Shown: positions 37,401 through 44,431 of the stretch, one piece after another
How positions within the stretch are numbered: position 1 is the stretch's first letter
Layout: each line of letters begins with the position of its first letter
Assembly: GCF_024505185.1 (NCBI RefSeq)
Contig: NZ_JANIBJ010000001.1
Coordinates: forward strand, 202,117-266,116
Reading direction: 5' to 3'
Source of the DNA: Methylomonas subterranea
GTDB lineage: Bacteria; Pseudomonadota; Gammaproteobacteria; Methylococcales; Methylomonadaceae
Length of the DNA stretch: 64,000 nucleotides
Position numbers and translations under genes: made by a program
The notes under the pieces: generated by a model
The model's input: only the letters and a program-made list of their open reading frames with translations
Databases searched by the model: none
Told to the model about the DNA's origin: nothing

Positions 37401-39235
37401 GCGCCCCCCATGATAATGTCGTTACCTTCGCCGCCCATCAAGGCATCGGAGCGGCCGCTGCCGATCAAAATATCGTCGCCCGCGCCGCCGTTCAGGAAGT
37501 CGCCGACTTGGTCTTCGGGAACGGTTCCGGACAAGGCTTCGACATTATCCCGATCGGCATACAGTCTGTCGCTGTTGTCGCCCCCCGACAACACGTCGCG
37601 CCCGGCGCCGCCATCCAGTACATCGATGCCGTATCCGCCGAACAGTTTATCGTCGCCCCCGCCGCCCAGTAATGTGTTTTCGCCGCCGCGGGTAGCGATC
37701 AAAACGTCATCGCCGCCAAAGCCTTCCAGTTTGTCGTTACCGGTACTGTCGTACAGCGTATCTTCGCGGTCGGGGTCGGGCAAGTTGACATCGACGAAAA
37801 TGTTGCCCAGCGCATCGTAGCCAAGCTGGATGCCGTCTGCGTTCGGGTCTTGATCCAGGGGCTGAAAGTCGCCGCTTACGGTAAGTTCGATGGTGGGTTC
37901 GGCCTGGGTAGCGCTACCAAGCGTGACGCCCAATTCGCCGGCATGCCAATTTTTTACGATCAAGGTGTTATCGGTGGCGGCAATCAGCAAATCCTGCGTA
38001 CCGTCGGCCTGAGTCACTAGGTTGTAGCCGATGTGGCGCTGACGGTCTTGCCAAGTGTTGCCGGCTTGTACCCATTGATCGGCCGCAACGCCGGTCTGAC
38101 CCATGATTTGAATGCCGTCCAGGGTGATTTTGCCCAGGCCGTCGGTGTCTAAAATGGTGTCCATACCGTCGCCTGCTGCAAACACGTATTCGTCATTACC
38201 CGCGCCGCCTTCCAGGTAGTCGTTGCCTTTACCGCCAGTGAGGGTGTCATTGTCGTCGCCACCCAATAGTTTGTCCGAATCGCCACCGCCGGTTATGGTG
38301 TCGTTACCGGTACCGCCGACTAATAAAAATTTATTGAACACATTTGCCAAGCCAGGGCCTTTCTCGTCACTTGGATCAAGGCTATCGTCATCTAACGTGC
38401 CGAAAATCACCCGACGTCCATCCTTGGTATAGCTCAAATCCGGGTCATTTAATAGATTTAAAAAATAGGCCAGTCCTTCAGGACCCGCTAATGAAGTAAT
38501 TCCGTCTATAGCCATAGCTTTCTGAACTAAACCTTTACCCCCATCCGCAACTATCCACTCTTCGGATTGATGCCCATCGAAATCGGCCTGTCCATAACTG
38601 GCGTAAGTTTTACCGGGACCGTCCCAGATGATAGGCAATTCTTCTCGGGCCAAGCCATAAGGATCCAAAAGCGGGCCTAACACAAAATCACTGACGTATT
38701 GAGACATACCGGTATCGGAATTAAAGTCGAAACCCTCTTGAACGGCATTGATCGTCATCCCTTTGATTGTCCTTTCGCCATTGACCACTTCGAACGTTGC
38801 GTGGCTAAAATCAATGTTGAAATGTCCACCACCAAAGATGTAGGCGCGCTCGGCGTAATCATTGCTCGACATGTAATCGGTGCCGTATTGAAGGATGGAG
38901 ATATCAAGGTCATCTTTGGAAAAACCCAAATTTTCTGGGCCGTTAGCCCCACTAACTATATTTTCTATATATCCACCATTGATGCCACCAACAAAATTGT
39001 AAACACCATCCGCTAAGGTAAGTCTTGTATCAAAAAATTTCTCAACAGCCTTGAATAAGGACGGATAGGCATAGCGTCCGCCGCCGATTTCCATATAGAT
39101 TTGCATATCCATAGGATAATCGGCAAGTTTCGCACCGATTGGCCGAATTAAATCGTTGTAATCGACAGACGATAGATCGTCGGTGCCGAAAATAGCCAGT
39201 TTGGTGAGTTTGATGGGATCGTAAACAGTTGACAT
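34181..39235 (-). CDS. Giant RTX calcium-binding protein, N-terminal part (frameshifted), 1684 aa
   Basis: The first 300 residues are a non-repetitive domain (MSTVYDPIKLTKLAIFGTDD, then a FGGGHFNIDFSHATFEVVNGER segment) of unknown role. From LLVGGTGNDTITGGG onward there are dozens of GGxGxDxUx nonapeptides arranged in blocks and interrupted by HCBP-related segments (LLIAATDNTLIVKNWHAG) and VENITLTGPLNINATGN-type repeats. These are calcium-dependent beta-rolls of type I secreted proteins. After DDVLYGN the frame turns into arginine-rich nonsense (RRRSGANGYLCGRR), while the sensible sequence continues in the frame of 32494-34422. The shift lies between about 34335 and 34372, so the intact product would be about 2,240 residues. 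No export genes are in the window. Confidence 0.85.
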   Translation of the reverse strand: MSTVYDPIKLTKLAIFGTDDLSSVDYNDLIRPIGAKLADYPMDMQIYMEIGGGRYAYPSLFKAVEKFFDTRLTLADGVYNFVGGINGGYIENIVSGANGPENLGFSKDDLDISILQYGTDYMSSNDYAERAYIFGGGHFNIDFSHATFEVVNGERTIKGMTINAVQEGFDFNSDTGMSQYVSDFVLGPLLDPYGLAREELPIIWDGPGKTYASYGQADFDGHQSEEWIVADGGKGLVQKAMAIDGITSLAGPEGLAYFLNLLNDPDLSYTKDGRRVIFGTLDDDSLDPSDEKGPGLANVFNKFLLVGGTGNDTITGGGDSDKLLGGDDNDTLTGGKGNDYLEGGAGNDEYVFAAGDGMDTILDTDGLGKITLDGIQIMGQTGVAADQWVQAGNTWQDRQRHIGYNLVTQADGTQDLLIAATDNTLIVKNWHAGELGVTLGSATQAEPTIELTVSGDFQPLDQDPNADGIQLGYDALGNIFVDVNLPDPDREDTLYDSTGNDKLEGFGGDDVLIATRGGENTLLGGGGDDKLFGGYGIDVLDGGAGRDVLSGGDNSDRLYADRDNVEALSGTVPEDQVGDFLNGGAGDDILIGSGRSDALMGGEGNDIIMGGAGHDIILADASYMTADTDWTWKNSHQTYAAADDNTPTWGVGIGFSPVTGLLDTGTGGNDIVYGGDGGDYVLGGRGKDVIFGEAGMDFLDGGAGDDILYGGDGDDALEGDLNAAPELHGNDYLDLGSGQSHQFARGGGGADTIIGGDTDDTIEGDELRAGYTAYYHGDDIIDAMGGNDTVWGEGGADIIYGGDGDGGNDLLDGGAGADYLAGGAGDDIYLNVDGEDTINDTEGHNTIRLATATGLGAAGLSIANYGPQNQYRCLDIALDNGETLRLEDAFYGTDATLVFADGNAMDLDTLVGTRLSTALNLQLDNSGGKLYGGAAADQLFGGTGNDTLAGHKGNDTLQGGLGNDIYEFAVGDGQDTIIETGGALDTLRFKEGISTDNIKLTRYWASDEDSLRLELSDVNGFLTGDYVSVKNYFVGTSANNRVDYIEFADGTLWEYGDIQALILKPTEGNDTELSGFAGDDVIDGLGGNDSINGKAGNDWLKGGAGDDDLQGGLGNDILEGGDGNDRLLGYGVWLNDSTAVNNEAGNDVLDGGAGDDRLFGGNGADVYLFGRGDGSDYLSDSREDGRIDTLRLKAGVLPEHVAIYEQTLVIDGSSTQIYFDGIERIEFDNGNGSVWLADDILAHTEFGSFNAMTGTQGDDTFVVDYAGDTITEAAGGGVDTVLASRSYVLPANVENITLTGPLNINATGNSLDNVLIGNAGNNVLDGKAGNDTGYGGLGNDVYKNIEHIVEYADQGIDTWVVRDGGVLPDHVENISLYDGTGSHSIYNVSAIGNSLNNVLTSGGIGVTGDILDGRGGADTYIVKGWDRPIVYIDNIGDTVIGAPYEVRSYIDYALQEPSRYTSDNSYIPDSVANRLVLLGDTAINGRGNAVDNSITGNGGDNVLMGLAGNDNLSGGAGNDYLDGGNGNDNLSGGTGNDTYIVDSLGDVIVELYAQGIDSVESFVNHTLGVNLENLTLRGATALEAIGNAQDNILTGNDANNTLQGYAGNDYLHGGNGDDVLYGNKPDAAEWHAQSIDHQRQSLAAERRRSGANGYLCGRRIQSHVRRRQHRRLRRLQCRSGLAGR

Positions 39236-39297
39236 GGACTAGTTCCTTCTCTAATTGGTTAATTGAAAGTTACGAAAAAAGGATTACGAGTTTTTAA

Positions 39298-40509
39298 TTA
39301 CTCGACTTTAAGTTCAATGGGTTTATCGGGATCGAGTGTTGCAAAACAATTTGTCTTAGACGATGAATTAACTAAAAAATAGTTGGTACCATTTTTAGTT
39401 TGCTGATTATCGATAGTTATAACTATTTCGTTAATTTCTGTGAATAATGATGAGGTACTAATACGGGTAATTTTTGAAGGTGGAGTAACATGGATAATTG
39501 ATCGCCATTCATTATCTATTTCAATAGCAAGGTCTTGATAACCGGCTAAAAGCAACCATCTTTTCTCAGGCAACTCGTATACTCCAAAACCTGCTGATAA
39601 ATTATTTGGTAACATTATTTCTTTGGAACTGGCTTTCAGCTCCACTAGAAATGGTTTATTGCCATTAGCATTACTTAGAAATACTCGCTTGCTTATTGGC
39701 GCTATATGCACACTCCAGCCGCGATATTTAACCTCCTTATCCAAATACCCCTCCAACAACCGCGTAGCCTTGACGCCATCGTAAAAAACAGCTTTGTTGT
39801 ATGCTTCCAGTTCATCCCCCTGAACGCCTCGCCCCCTAAATAATACGCCGTTGAGTTGCGGAAGCTCGGTGTCTAGTTCGGTATCGTACAATTCTTCCGG
39901 TAACGGTTTGGCTTGTCCGTTGACCCATTCTGTGGCCACCGGATCGGCCGTCCCAAACAATGTGGTGCGATGGCCGGTAATGAACAGGCGATTCAAGACC
40001 CAGCTATATTGGCCGTGGGACCGGTAATCTGGCGCGAAAAAAAACTTCTCAATTTTGGAATAGGGCTTAGGTGTTAAATCGATGGCTTCCAAAGCCCCGA
40101 AGCGGATGGGCGATTGCTTTAAATCAAGCCGCACCAGATAGTCCATTTTGCTGCCCTTGATCCACAATAAATCCTCCGCCACGAGTTGTAAATGTTCAAT
40201 GCTACCGCCGTCTCTTTGCCGAGCAATGACTTTGCCCAGTGTTTGGTTGGCTGCGTCGTAAAGCGTGACATCACTCCGCTCACTTCGAAGCCGATAGAGA
40301 TCGTTTTTGACGGTAAATTCAATTTCAATCGTTTCAGGCGGTTGCTGAGGCGAATTAACCGGATGTTCAAACTTAACAGGTGGTGGTTTTTGACCTTGTT
40401 TGGTAATGCAATAATCTGCCAATGGATTGGCGTGAGATAGAGTCGACGTGACTAGCAAGGCCGAAAAACTCAATAACCAACGAGCACTGCGCCGTATTTC
40501 CGATGCCAT
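39298..40509 (-). CDS. Exported protein of unknown function upstream of the RTX gene, 403 aa
   Basis: A signal peptide (RWLLSFSALLVTSTLSHA) precedes a mature domain beginning NPLADYCITKQGQKPPP. The rest is beta-rich with repeated strand pairs (IEIEFTVKNDLYRLRS, LLWIKGSKMDYLVRLDL, RLFITGHRTTLFGTADP, RWLLLAGYQDLAIEI), compatible with a propeller-like fold. Two cysteines lie near the ends of the chain (C33 and one in TNCFATLD). I do not recognise the family. It ends 62 bases before the RTX start on the same strand, so it is probably co-transcribed and may assist or neutralise the RTX protein; that is inference. A truncated paralogue of its first codons occurs at 41941-42003. Confidence 0.7.
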   Translation of the reverse strand: MASEIRRSARWLLSFSALLVTSTLSHANPLADYCITKQGQKPPPVKFEHPVNSPQQPPETIEIEFTVKNDLYRLRSERSDVTLYDAANQTLGKVIARQRDGGSIEHLQLVAEDLLWIKGSKMDYLVRLDLKQSPIRFGALEAIDLTPKPYSKIEKFFFAPDYRSHGQYSWVLNRLFITGHRTTLFGTADPVATEWVNGQAKPLPEELYDTELDTELPQLNGVLFRGRGVQGDELEAYNKAVFYDGVKATRLLEGYLDKEVKYRGWSVHIAPISKRVFLSNANGNKPFLVELKASSKEIMLPNNLSAGFGVYELPEKRWLLLAGYQDLAIEIDNEWRSIIHVTPPSKITRISTSSLFTEINEIVITIDNQQTKNGTNYFLVNSSSKTNCFATLDPDKPIELKVE

Positions 40510-40535
40510 TCAAATCTCCACTAATTCCTGCCTAA

Positions 40536-40662
40536 CCCGTTAAGGTGCGCTGATAACCCGATAAGGTGCGCTGATAGGATGCTGCCGACGTTAACGCGAT
40601 AAGGTGCGCTAAATTGTGGTAGCTGATAGGATGTGCCGACGTTAGGAGGCGCATCGGTCGAG
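40536..40662. repeat. REP sequence cluster (left flank of RAYT element 1)
   Basis: Three successive partial or complete copies of a REP unit containing GATAAGGTGCGCT and GATAGGATGTGCCGACGTTA. The last, starting at 40595, is the left end of the 670-bp RAYT element. It contains GGAGGCGCATCGGTCGAG next to the transposase stop. Confidence 0.85.
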
Positions 40663-40683
40663 TCATTCAATACTATCAATCTA

Positions 40684-41193
40684 TTATTTTTCATCATTTC
40701 CCCAACGTGGTTCATAAATACCTTGTTCTACATAACGGCGAAAGCTTGAATAAGGCCAATCGATTACATTTTTAACATGACCGTGTTTTACCGGATTCCA
40801 ATGAATATAATCAACGTGCTTGTTGTAATCGTTTTGGTCTTCGATCAAATGCGCCCATAATCGGCGCTGCCAGATTCCACGCTCGCGGCGTTTTTGACGG
40901 CTTTTCGAAATTCTTTCTCCATGGTCAATTGACCTGGAAAATCGTCCTTTCAACATATTCCATCTTACGGAGAAATTTCCGTCGTCGGGTGGCAATGTCC
41001 AAATACAATGCAAATGATCCGGTAATATAACGATGGCATCAATATGAAAAGGTTTGCGTTGTTTTACATATCGAAAGGCATTTCGTAATTCATCAATCTT
41101 GTCAATCAACAGATGATTGTTTTTGCGCTCGGCAAGATTGACGGTGAAAAACCACATGGCTTTCGGTATATAAAATCGACGATATTCTGTCAT
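40684..41193 (-). CDS. REP-associated tyrosine transposase (RAYT), copy 1, 169 aa
   Basis: A Y1-type single-strand transposase of the IS200-like superfamily. It shows the HUH motif region AIVILPDHLHCIWTLP, with the two histidines in HLH around a leucine, as usual for RAYTs. The catalytic tyrosine is expected in the ENDYNKHVDYIHWNPVKHG-like segment, followed by WPYSSFRRYV. RAYTs nick and join REP palindromes and are thought to spread REP sequences. The reading frame is intact and REP sequences flank it on both sides, so it may be active. It differs from copy 2 by one residue (H for Q before VDYIHWN). Confidence 0.92.
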   Translation of the reverse strand: MTEYRRFYIPKAMWFFTVNLAERKNNHLLIDKIDELRNAFRYVKQRKPFHIDAIVILPDHLHCIWTLPPDDGNFSVRWNMLKGRFSRSIDHGERISKSRQKRRERGIWQRRLWAHLIEDQNDYNKHVDYIHWNPVKHGHVKNVIDWPYSSFRRYVEQGIYEPRWGNDEK

Positions 41194-41207
41194 GGTGTTA
41201 TTGGGAC

Positions 41208-41264
41208 TCGACAGATGCGCCTCCTAACGTCGGCACATCCTATTTAGCGCACCTTATCGCGTTA
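41208..41264. repeat. REP sequence, right end of RAYT element 1
   Basis: Inverted copy of the left-end REP: CTCGACAGATGCGCCTCC, then TAACGTCGGCACATCC and TATTTAGCGCACCTTATCGCG. It lies between the transposase start and the 3' end of the two-membrane-segment protein gene. Confidence 0.85.
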
Positions 41265-41303
41265 GCTTCTGCTAAAGATGCCATATCTGAAGTAAATTTA
41301 ATA

Positions 41304-41912
41304 TTATTTGTCATTTAGCTCCCCTTTAACCAGATTAATAAGATTGTTTAACTCTTGAGCGTATTCAGATTGCTTTACATTTTTACAATCATCTCTATAT
41401 GGCGCTAACCAAATTTTATATGGAGAAGCTATTTGAAAATTTATAACCTCAAAAACGACTTCACCTGTTTTAAAATCTACAGTCCTTATATGAAGAGAAT
41501 TTATGGTTTCTGTAAAATCAATGTTTCTTTTGAGCGAAAACTCAGTGTACAAATATTTTCCATAACTTTCTCTGTATTGAGTATCATCATAATCATTTCT
41601 TATATATTCAGTTTTACAGCAACTTTGTTTGCTCCAATCTAGCCCCACTACCTCAGGATGCTCCTTTACCCACTGTTTCGGCGTTTTAAAAACCCAAAAT
41701 CCGCCTTCGGTTTCGCAAAGATGATTATGAATCAATATCACTGGAATCCAGTCCCAAAACACCAGGTTATACATAATTAATGCCGCTATTAACCCACCTG
41801 CCCAACCGTGTTTATATTTCCGTTTTGCGAAAAAATAGCTTTTCCTAATAATCCAAAACGATAGTGGGAAATAGATAAAAATGAAAAATATAAAATAAAG
41901 TAAAGCGATCAT
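41304..41912 (-). CDS. Membrane protein of unknown function, 202 aa
   Basis: Start placed at ATG 41912 (MIALLYFIFFIFIYFPLSF), with GGGTG upstream; an in-frame TTG five codons earlier is less likely. Two membrane segments lie in the first 65 residues, followed by a soluble domain starting HNHLCETEGGFWVFKTPKQWVKEHPEV and containing a CC pair (KQSCCKTEY). Similar small two-segment proteins with the CETEGGFWVYKTP-type motif occur as hypothetical genes near toxin loci in other genomes, so an immunity-like role is possible but unproven. The gene is markedly AT-rich compared with the core genes, which supports acquisition from elsewhere. Confidence 0.7.
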   Translation of the reverse strand: MIALLYFIFFIFIYFPLSFWIIRKSYFFAKRKYKHGWAGGLIAALIMYNLVFWDWIPVILIHNHLCETEGGFWVFKTPKQWVKEHPEVVGLDWSKQSCCKTEYIRNDYDDTQYRESYGKYLYTEFSLKRNIDFTETINSLHIRTVDFKTGEVVFEVINFQIASPYKIWLAPYRDDCKNVKQSEYAQELNNLINLVKGELNDK

Positions 41913-41940
41913 AAACGGAGCACCCAATTGGACATAAAGG

Positions 41941-42003
41941 CATTGCGCCGTATTTCTATTTCTTGCACATTATGCAAACTCATATAAATCTCCATCAACT
42001 CCT
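41941..42003 (-). pseudogene. Truncated 5' end of a paralogue of the 403-aa exported protein gene
   Basis: The stretch reads as an ATG at 41983 followed by codons for an EIRRNA segment. It matches EIRRSA at the start of the gene at 40509, and the upstream bases (GGAGAT and the AGGAGTTGATGG region) also match. The similarity stops abruptly before the two-membrane-segment gene. It looks like the remnant of a duplicated accessory gene. Confidence 0.5.
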
Positions 42004-42014
42004 GAACAAATTTA

Positions 42015-42038
42015 GAATAACTGGAGTCAGAGTAAAAT
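42015..42038. repeat. Repeat motif AATAACTGGAGTCAGAGTAAA
   Basis: The same motif forms both arms of the inverted repeat at 44106-44158. It resembles a widely dispersed proteobacterial intergenic repeat. Confidence 0.5.
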
Positions 42039-42162
42039 TAAACTTGAAACTCGTCATTAATGGTATAGCGGTGAACCCATTTCGACTGAATCCCAATCTT
42101 GCCGGCCATCGGTTCTTTATCTTCGCATCGCATGGAAGTGTAGAGGACACACCGCGTTGGAG

Positions 42163-42322
42163 GTTGCTTTGCGGCATACGGTCATCCCTGTCGATGGTCG
42201 GTTATATGCGGGATTGAATCGAGAAACCACTCGAATAGGTTCTAGTTCTATAGATCAGTTGACACGGCGTGAGATTCTGCCTTGCAGTTTTTGCTGCGTC
42301 CACAATTTTTTTAAATTTATAC
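42163..42322. repeat. Degenerate about 150-bp repeat, copy A
   Basis: Shares a series of blocks in the same order with 43727-43880 and 44221-44375: TCATCCCTG, TCGGTTA, CTCTAGT or TTCTAGTTCTATA, GTGATTCTG or GTGAGATTCTG, TTGCA and CACAATTTTT. Copies A and C are most alike. No coding frame is conserved. Confidence 0.6.
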
Positions 42323-42359
42323 TGCTTTTTGCCATGTTATGTCGCCACTTTCGGTATTG

Positions 42360-42489
42360 TCCAAAAATGTCGTCTCCGTCGCCGCTGGTTTGCGGGGTTA
42401 TCGCCAACGTCAACAGGGTGTCGGCAGTGACAGTTTGGCCGTCGGCGAATACGAAGCTTTCCACCCGGTTGGCCGGATCGTTGTACCAA
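42360..42489 (-). pseudogene. Relic of a second RTX gene, C-terminal type fragment
   Basis: Minus-strand translation gives WYNDPANRVESFVFADG, then QTVTADTLLTLAI and GDGDDIFG: an HCBP-related segment followed by the start of an RTX nonapeptide. The fragment begins exactly at the boundary of a REP sequence (42490) and fades after GDDIFG. It has no start codon of its own. Confidence 0.75.
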
Positions 42490-42582
42490 CGCGATAAGGT
42501 GCGCTAAATTGTGGTAGCTGATAGGATGTGCCGACGTTAACTCGATAACATGCGCCGACACTAGACGGCGCATCGACCGAGT
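42490..42582. repeat. Solo REP sequence
   Basis: Left-end type REP (CGCGATAAGGTGCGCTAAAT with the same 14-base insertion), followed by a second, diverged unit containing GCGCCGACACTAGACGGCGC. No transposase is attached. It separates the RTX relic from an unassigned segment. Confidence 0.8.
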
Positions 42583-42857
42583 AACGCCATTTAATCAATT
42601 TCCGCTCTACCATTATTTCGCCCTCGCAATATTCAAAACATTTATCGTTATTAAATTCAAACAAACTCATCGCCCGCAACGCCTTTCTCCGTGCATATTC
42701 GACTTTCATCAATCGATTTTTGCGTGATTTCACGCGGGCACCAAGGCATTTGATGCATTTTGCCAATATCCGGCAAGCGCTGGATGACCGGTTAAGCCGC
42801 CATTCGGCGGTATTCGCCTTGGGTTTTTTTGCTATGGTCAGCAATTGCCATGCCTTT
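42583..42857. other. Unassigned segment between two REP and RTX relic pieces
   Basis: About 275 bases with a minus-strand open frame (part of 42410-42844) giving a basic, cysteine-containing peptide (CRILAKCIKCLGARVKSRKNR, then MSLFEFNNDKCFEYCEG). The frame continues through the REP sequence and lacks a convincing ribosome site. I do not recognise it and cannot decide whether it codes. Confidence 0.3.
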
Positions 42858-42918
42858 TCGTTTTAGCCTGCCGCCACCATTCAACAAATCGTCGCCGGCA
42901 CCGACCAACAAGATGAAA
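42858..42918 (-). pseudogene. Relic of a second RTX gene, first nonapeptide fragment
   Basis: Minus-strand translation reads FILLVGAGDDLLNGGG. It corresponds to FLLVGGTGNDTITGGG, the first RTX repeat of the intact gene at 39235. It ends exactly where RAYT element 2 begins (42919). Confidence 0.7.
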
Positions 42919-43588
42919 CGCGATAAGGTGCGCTAAATTGTGGTAGCTGATAGGATGTGCCGACGTTAGGAGGCGCATCGGTCGAGTCATTCAATACTAT
43001 CAATCTATTATTTTTCATCATTTCCCCAACGTGGTTCATAAATACCTTGTTCTACATAACGGCGAAAGCTTGAATAAGGCCAATCGATTACATTTTTAAC
43101 ATGACCGTGTTTTACCGGATTCCAATGAATATAATCAACTTGCTTGTTGTAATCGTTTTGGTCCTCGATCAAATGCGCCCATAATCGGCGCTGCCAGATT
43201 CCACGCTCGCGGCGTTTTTGACGGCTTTTCGAAATTCTTTCTCCATGGTCAATTGACCTGGAAAATCGTCCTTTCAACATATTCCATCTTACGGAGAAAT
43301 TTCCGTCGTCGGGTGGCAATGTCCAAATACAATGCAAATGATCCGGTAATATAACGATGGCATCAATATGAAAAGGTTTGCGTTGTTTTACATATCGAAA
43401 GGCATTTCGTAATTCATCAATCTTGTCAATCAACAGATGATTGTTTTTGCGCTCGGCAAGATTGACGGTGAAAAACCACATGGCTTTCGGTATATAAAAT
43501 CGACGATATTCTGTCATGGTGTTATTGGGACTCGACAGATGCGCCTCCTAACGTCGGCACATCCTATTTAGCGCACCTTATCGCGTTA
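42919..43588 (-). mobile_element. RAYT/REP element, copy 2 (670 bp)
   Basis: Same length and same inverted REP ends as the element at 40595-41264. It sits directly against the first nonapeptide relic of the decayed RTX gene, so the insertion or an associated rearrangement broke that gene. Confidence 0.88.
43008..43517 (-). CDS. REP-associated tyrosine transposase (RAYT), copy 2, 169 aa
   Basis: Identical to copy 1 except for Q instead of H before VDYIHWNPVKHG and one silent base. HUH-type AIVILPDHLHCIW and the C-terminal WPYSSFRRYVEQGIYEPRWG are intact. The frame is complete, so this copy is as likely to be functional as the first. Confidence 0.92.
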   Translation of the reverse strand: MTEYRRFYIPKAMWFFTVNLAERKNNHLLIDKIDELRNAFRYVKQRKPFHIDAIVILPDHLHCIWTLPPDDGNFSVRWNMLKGRFSRSIDHGERISKSRQKRRERGIWQRRLWAHLIEDQNDYNKQVDYIHWNPVKHGHVKNVIDWPYSSFRRYVEQGIYEPRWGNDEK

Positions 43589-43615
43589 TATTCGGTCATG
43601 GATTTTGGTTACGCG

Positions 43616-43665
43616 ATTGATGCGCCTCCTTGCGTCGGCACATCCTATTTGGCGCATCGTATCGT
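43616..43665. repeat. Diverged solo REP sequence
   Basis: GATGCGCCTCCTTGCGTCGGCACATCCTATTTGGCGCATCGTATCG-type sequence, a right-end REP with several changes, 30 bases beyond RAYT element 2. Confidence 0.7.
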
Positions 43666-43726
43666 GGCTATTTTTTCCGCTTTGCGTTCAACGTCCGTAT
43701 TAAGTTTTGTTTGCCAGCCGGAGATT

Positions 43727-43880
43727 GTTTGCGGGATTCGATCATCCCTGCTATTGCCGGTTACGCGTGGATTTGAGTCGAGAAGTCAGGTAATTTGTCT
43801 CTAACTCCAGTTATACGGTGACATGGGTCGTGATTTTGCCGTTGAACTTTCCCGGTGTCTACAATTTTGTGAAGTGCTTC
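43727..43880. repeat. Degenerate about 150-bp repeat, copy B
   Basis: Contains GCGGGATTCGATCATCCCTG, then CGGTTACGCG, GAGTCGAGAA, GTCGTGATTTTG and TCTACAATTTT in the order seen in copies A and C. It is the most diverged of the three. Confidence 0.5.
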
Positions 43881-44105
43881 CAGTTTTTCCGCTATTTTAT
43901 TCTTTCGAGGCGGGGATAACTTTGCCGATAACGAGGTGATTAATTATTGAGCGCTTTTGCGTATTCGGTTGCTTTACCCTTCGGTAATACCGCTTCTATC
44001 ATCCGCACCGCATAATCCAGCGCAAGTGGCTCTGGAATGAAATGTGACAAAGTAGAACTACTGACTTATAAAATTATTTACTGTCGACCCGATTTTCAGC
44101 CCGTA
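43881..44105. other. Non-coding stretch between repeats
   Basis: No supported gene. Sequence is AT-rich with no open frame above 60 codons that looks coding. It forms part of the about 840-base gene-free stretch between RAYT element 2 and the B12 photoreceptor gene, the rest of which is filled by repeats. Confidence 0.5.
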
Positions 44106-44158
44106 AATAACTGGGGGCGGAGTAACCTTAAATTTACTTTACTCTGACCCCAGTTATT
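44106..44158. repeat. Imperfect inverted repeat with AATAACTGGGG arms
   Basis: Left arm AATAACTGGGGGCGGAGTAA and right arm ending CCCCAGTTATT are reverse complements with few mismatches around a short AT-rich centre. One arm type also occurs singly at 42015-42038. Confidence 0.75.
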
Positions 44159-44220
44159 ATTTTCAGTTATTTCACTCCAGTTATTTCATGTCCTTAAACT
44201 GTTTTATTTGTAAGCCGAAT

Positions 44221-44375
44221 GCTTGTGGCATCCGCTCATCCCTGTTGATCGTCGGTTACGCGCGGTTTTAGGCAAGGAGCCCAAATAGGCTCTAGTACTA
44301 TAAATGAGGTGAAATCGGGCGTGATTCTGTATTGCAATTTTTCCACTGTCCAAATTTTTGTGACCTTCATGTGGG
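44221..44375. repeat. Degenerate about 150-bp repeat, copy C
   Basis: Contains GGCATCCGCTCATCCCTG, TCGGTTACGCG, GGCTCTAGTACTATA, CGTGATTCTG, TTGCAATTTTTCC and CCAAATTTTTG in the shared order. It is followed by a CCCCCTTTATCC/GGGGG hairpin-like patch at about 44378-44412. Confidence 0.6.
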
Positions 44376-44431
44376 GTAAGTCCCCCTTTATCCTCCTTTT
44401 TCATAGGGGGAAGCAATTCGGCACGAGGTTC

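Larger units (their letters stand above)
40595..41264 (-). mobile_element. RAYT/REP element, copy 1 (670 bp)
   Basis: A REP-associated tyrosine transposase gene is bracketed by inverted REP sequences: CGCGATAAGGTGCGCTAAAT at the left end and its complement at the right. The left end carries a 14-base insertion relative to the right. An almost identical element is at 42919-43588. I found two differing bases in the coding part, so duplication was recent. Confidence 0.88.

Noticed and set aside
40521..40715. 64-codon minus-strand frame across the left REP cluster
   Set aside because: Translation of REP palindromes; a similar peptide appears at other REP copies.
42410..42844. 144-codon minus-strand frame in the RTX relic region
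   Set aside because: It runs through a REP sequence and an RTX relic in the wrong frame; only a central part could conceivably code.
40536..43665. CRISPR array
   Set aside because: Repeats are palindromic REP units with irregular spacing and no uniform spacers; no cas genes are present.
44378..44412. Terminator after the carH gene
   Set aside because: The CCCCC/GGGGG patch is weak, has no U tract in the carH direction and sits within a repeat.
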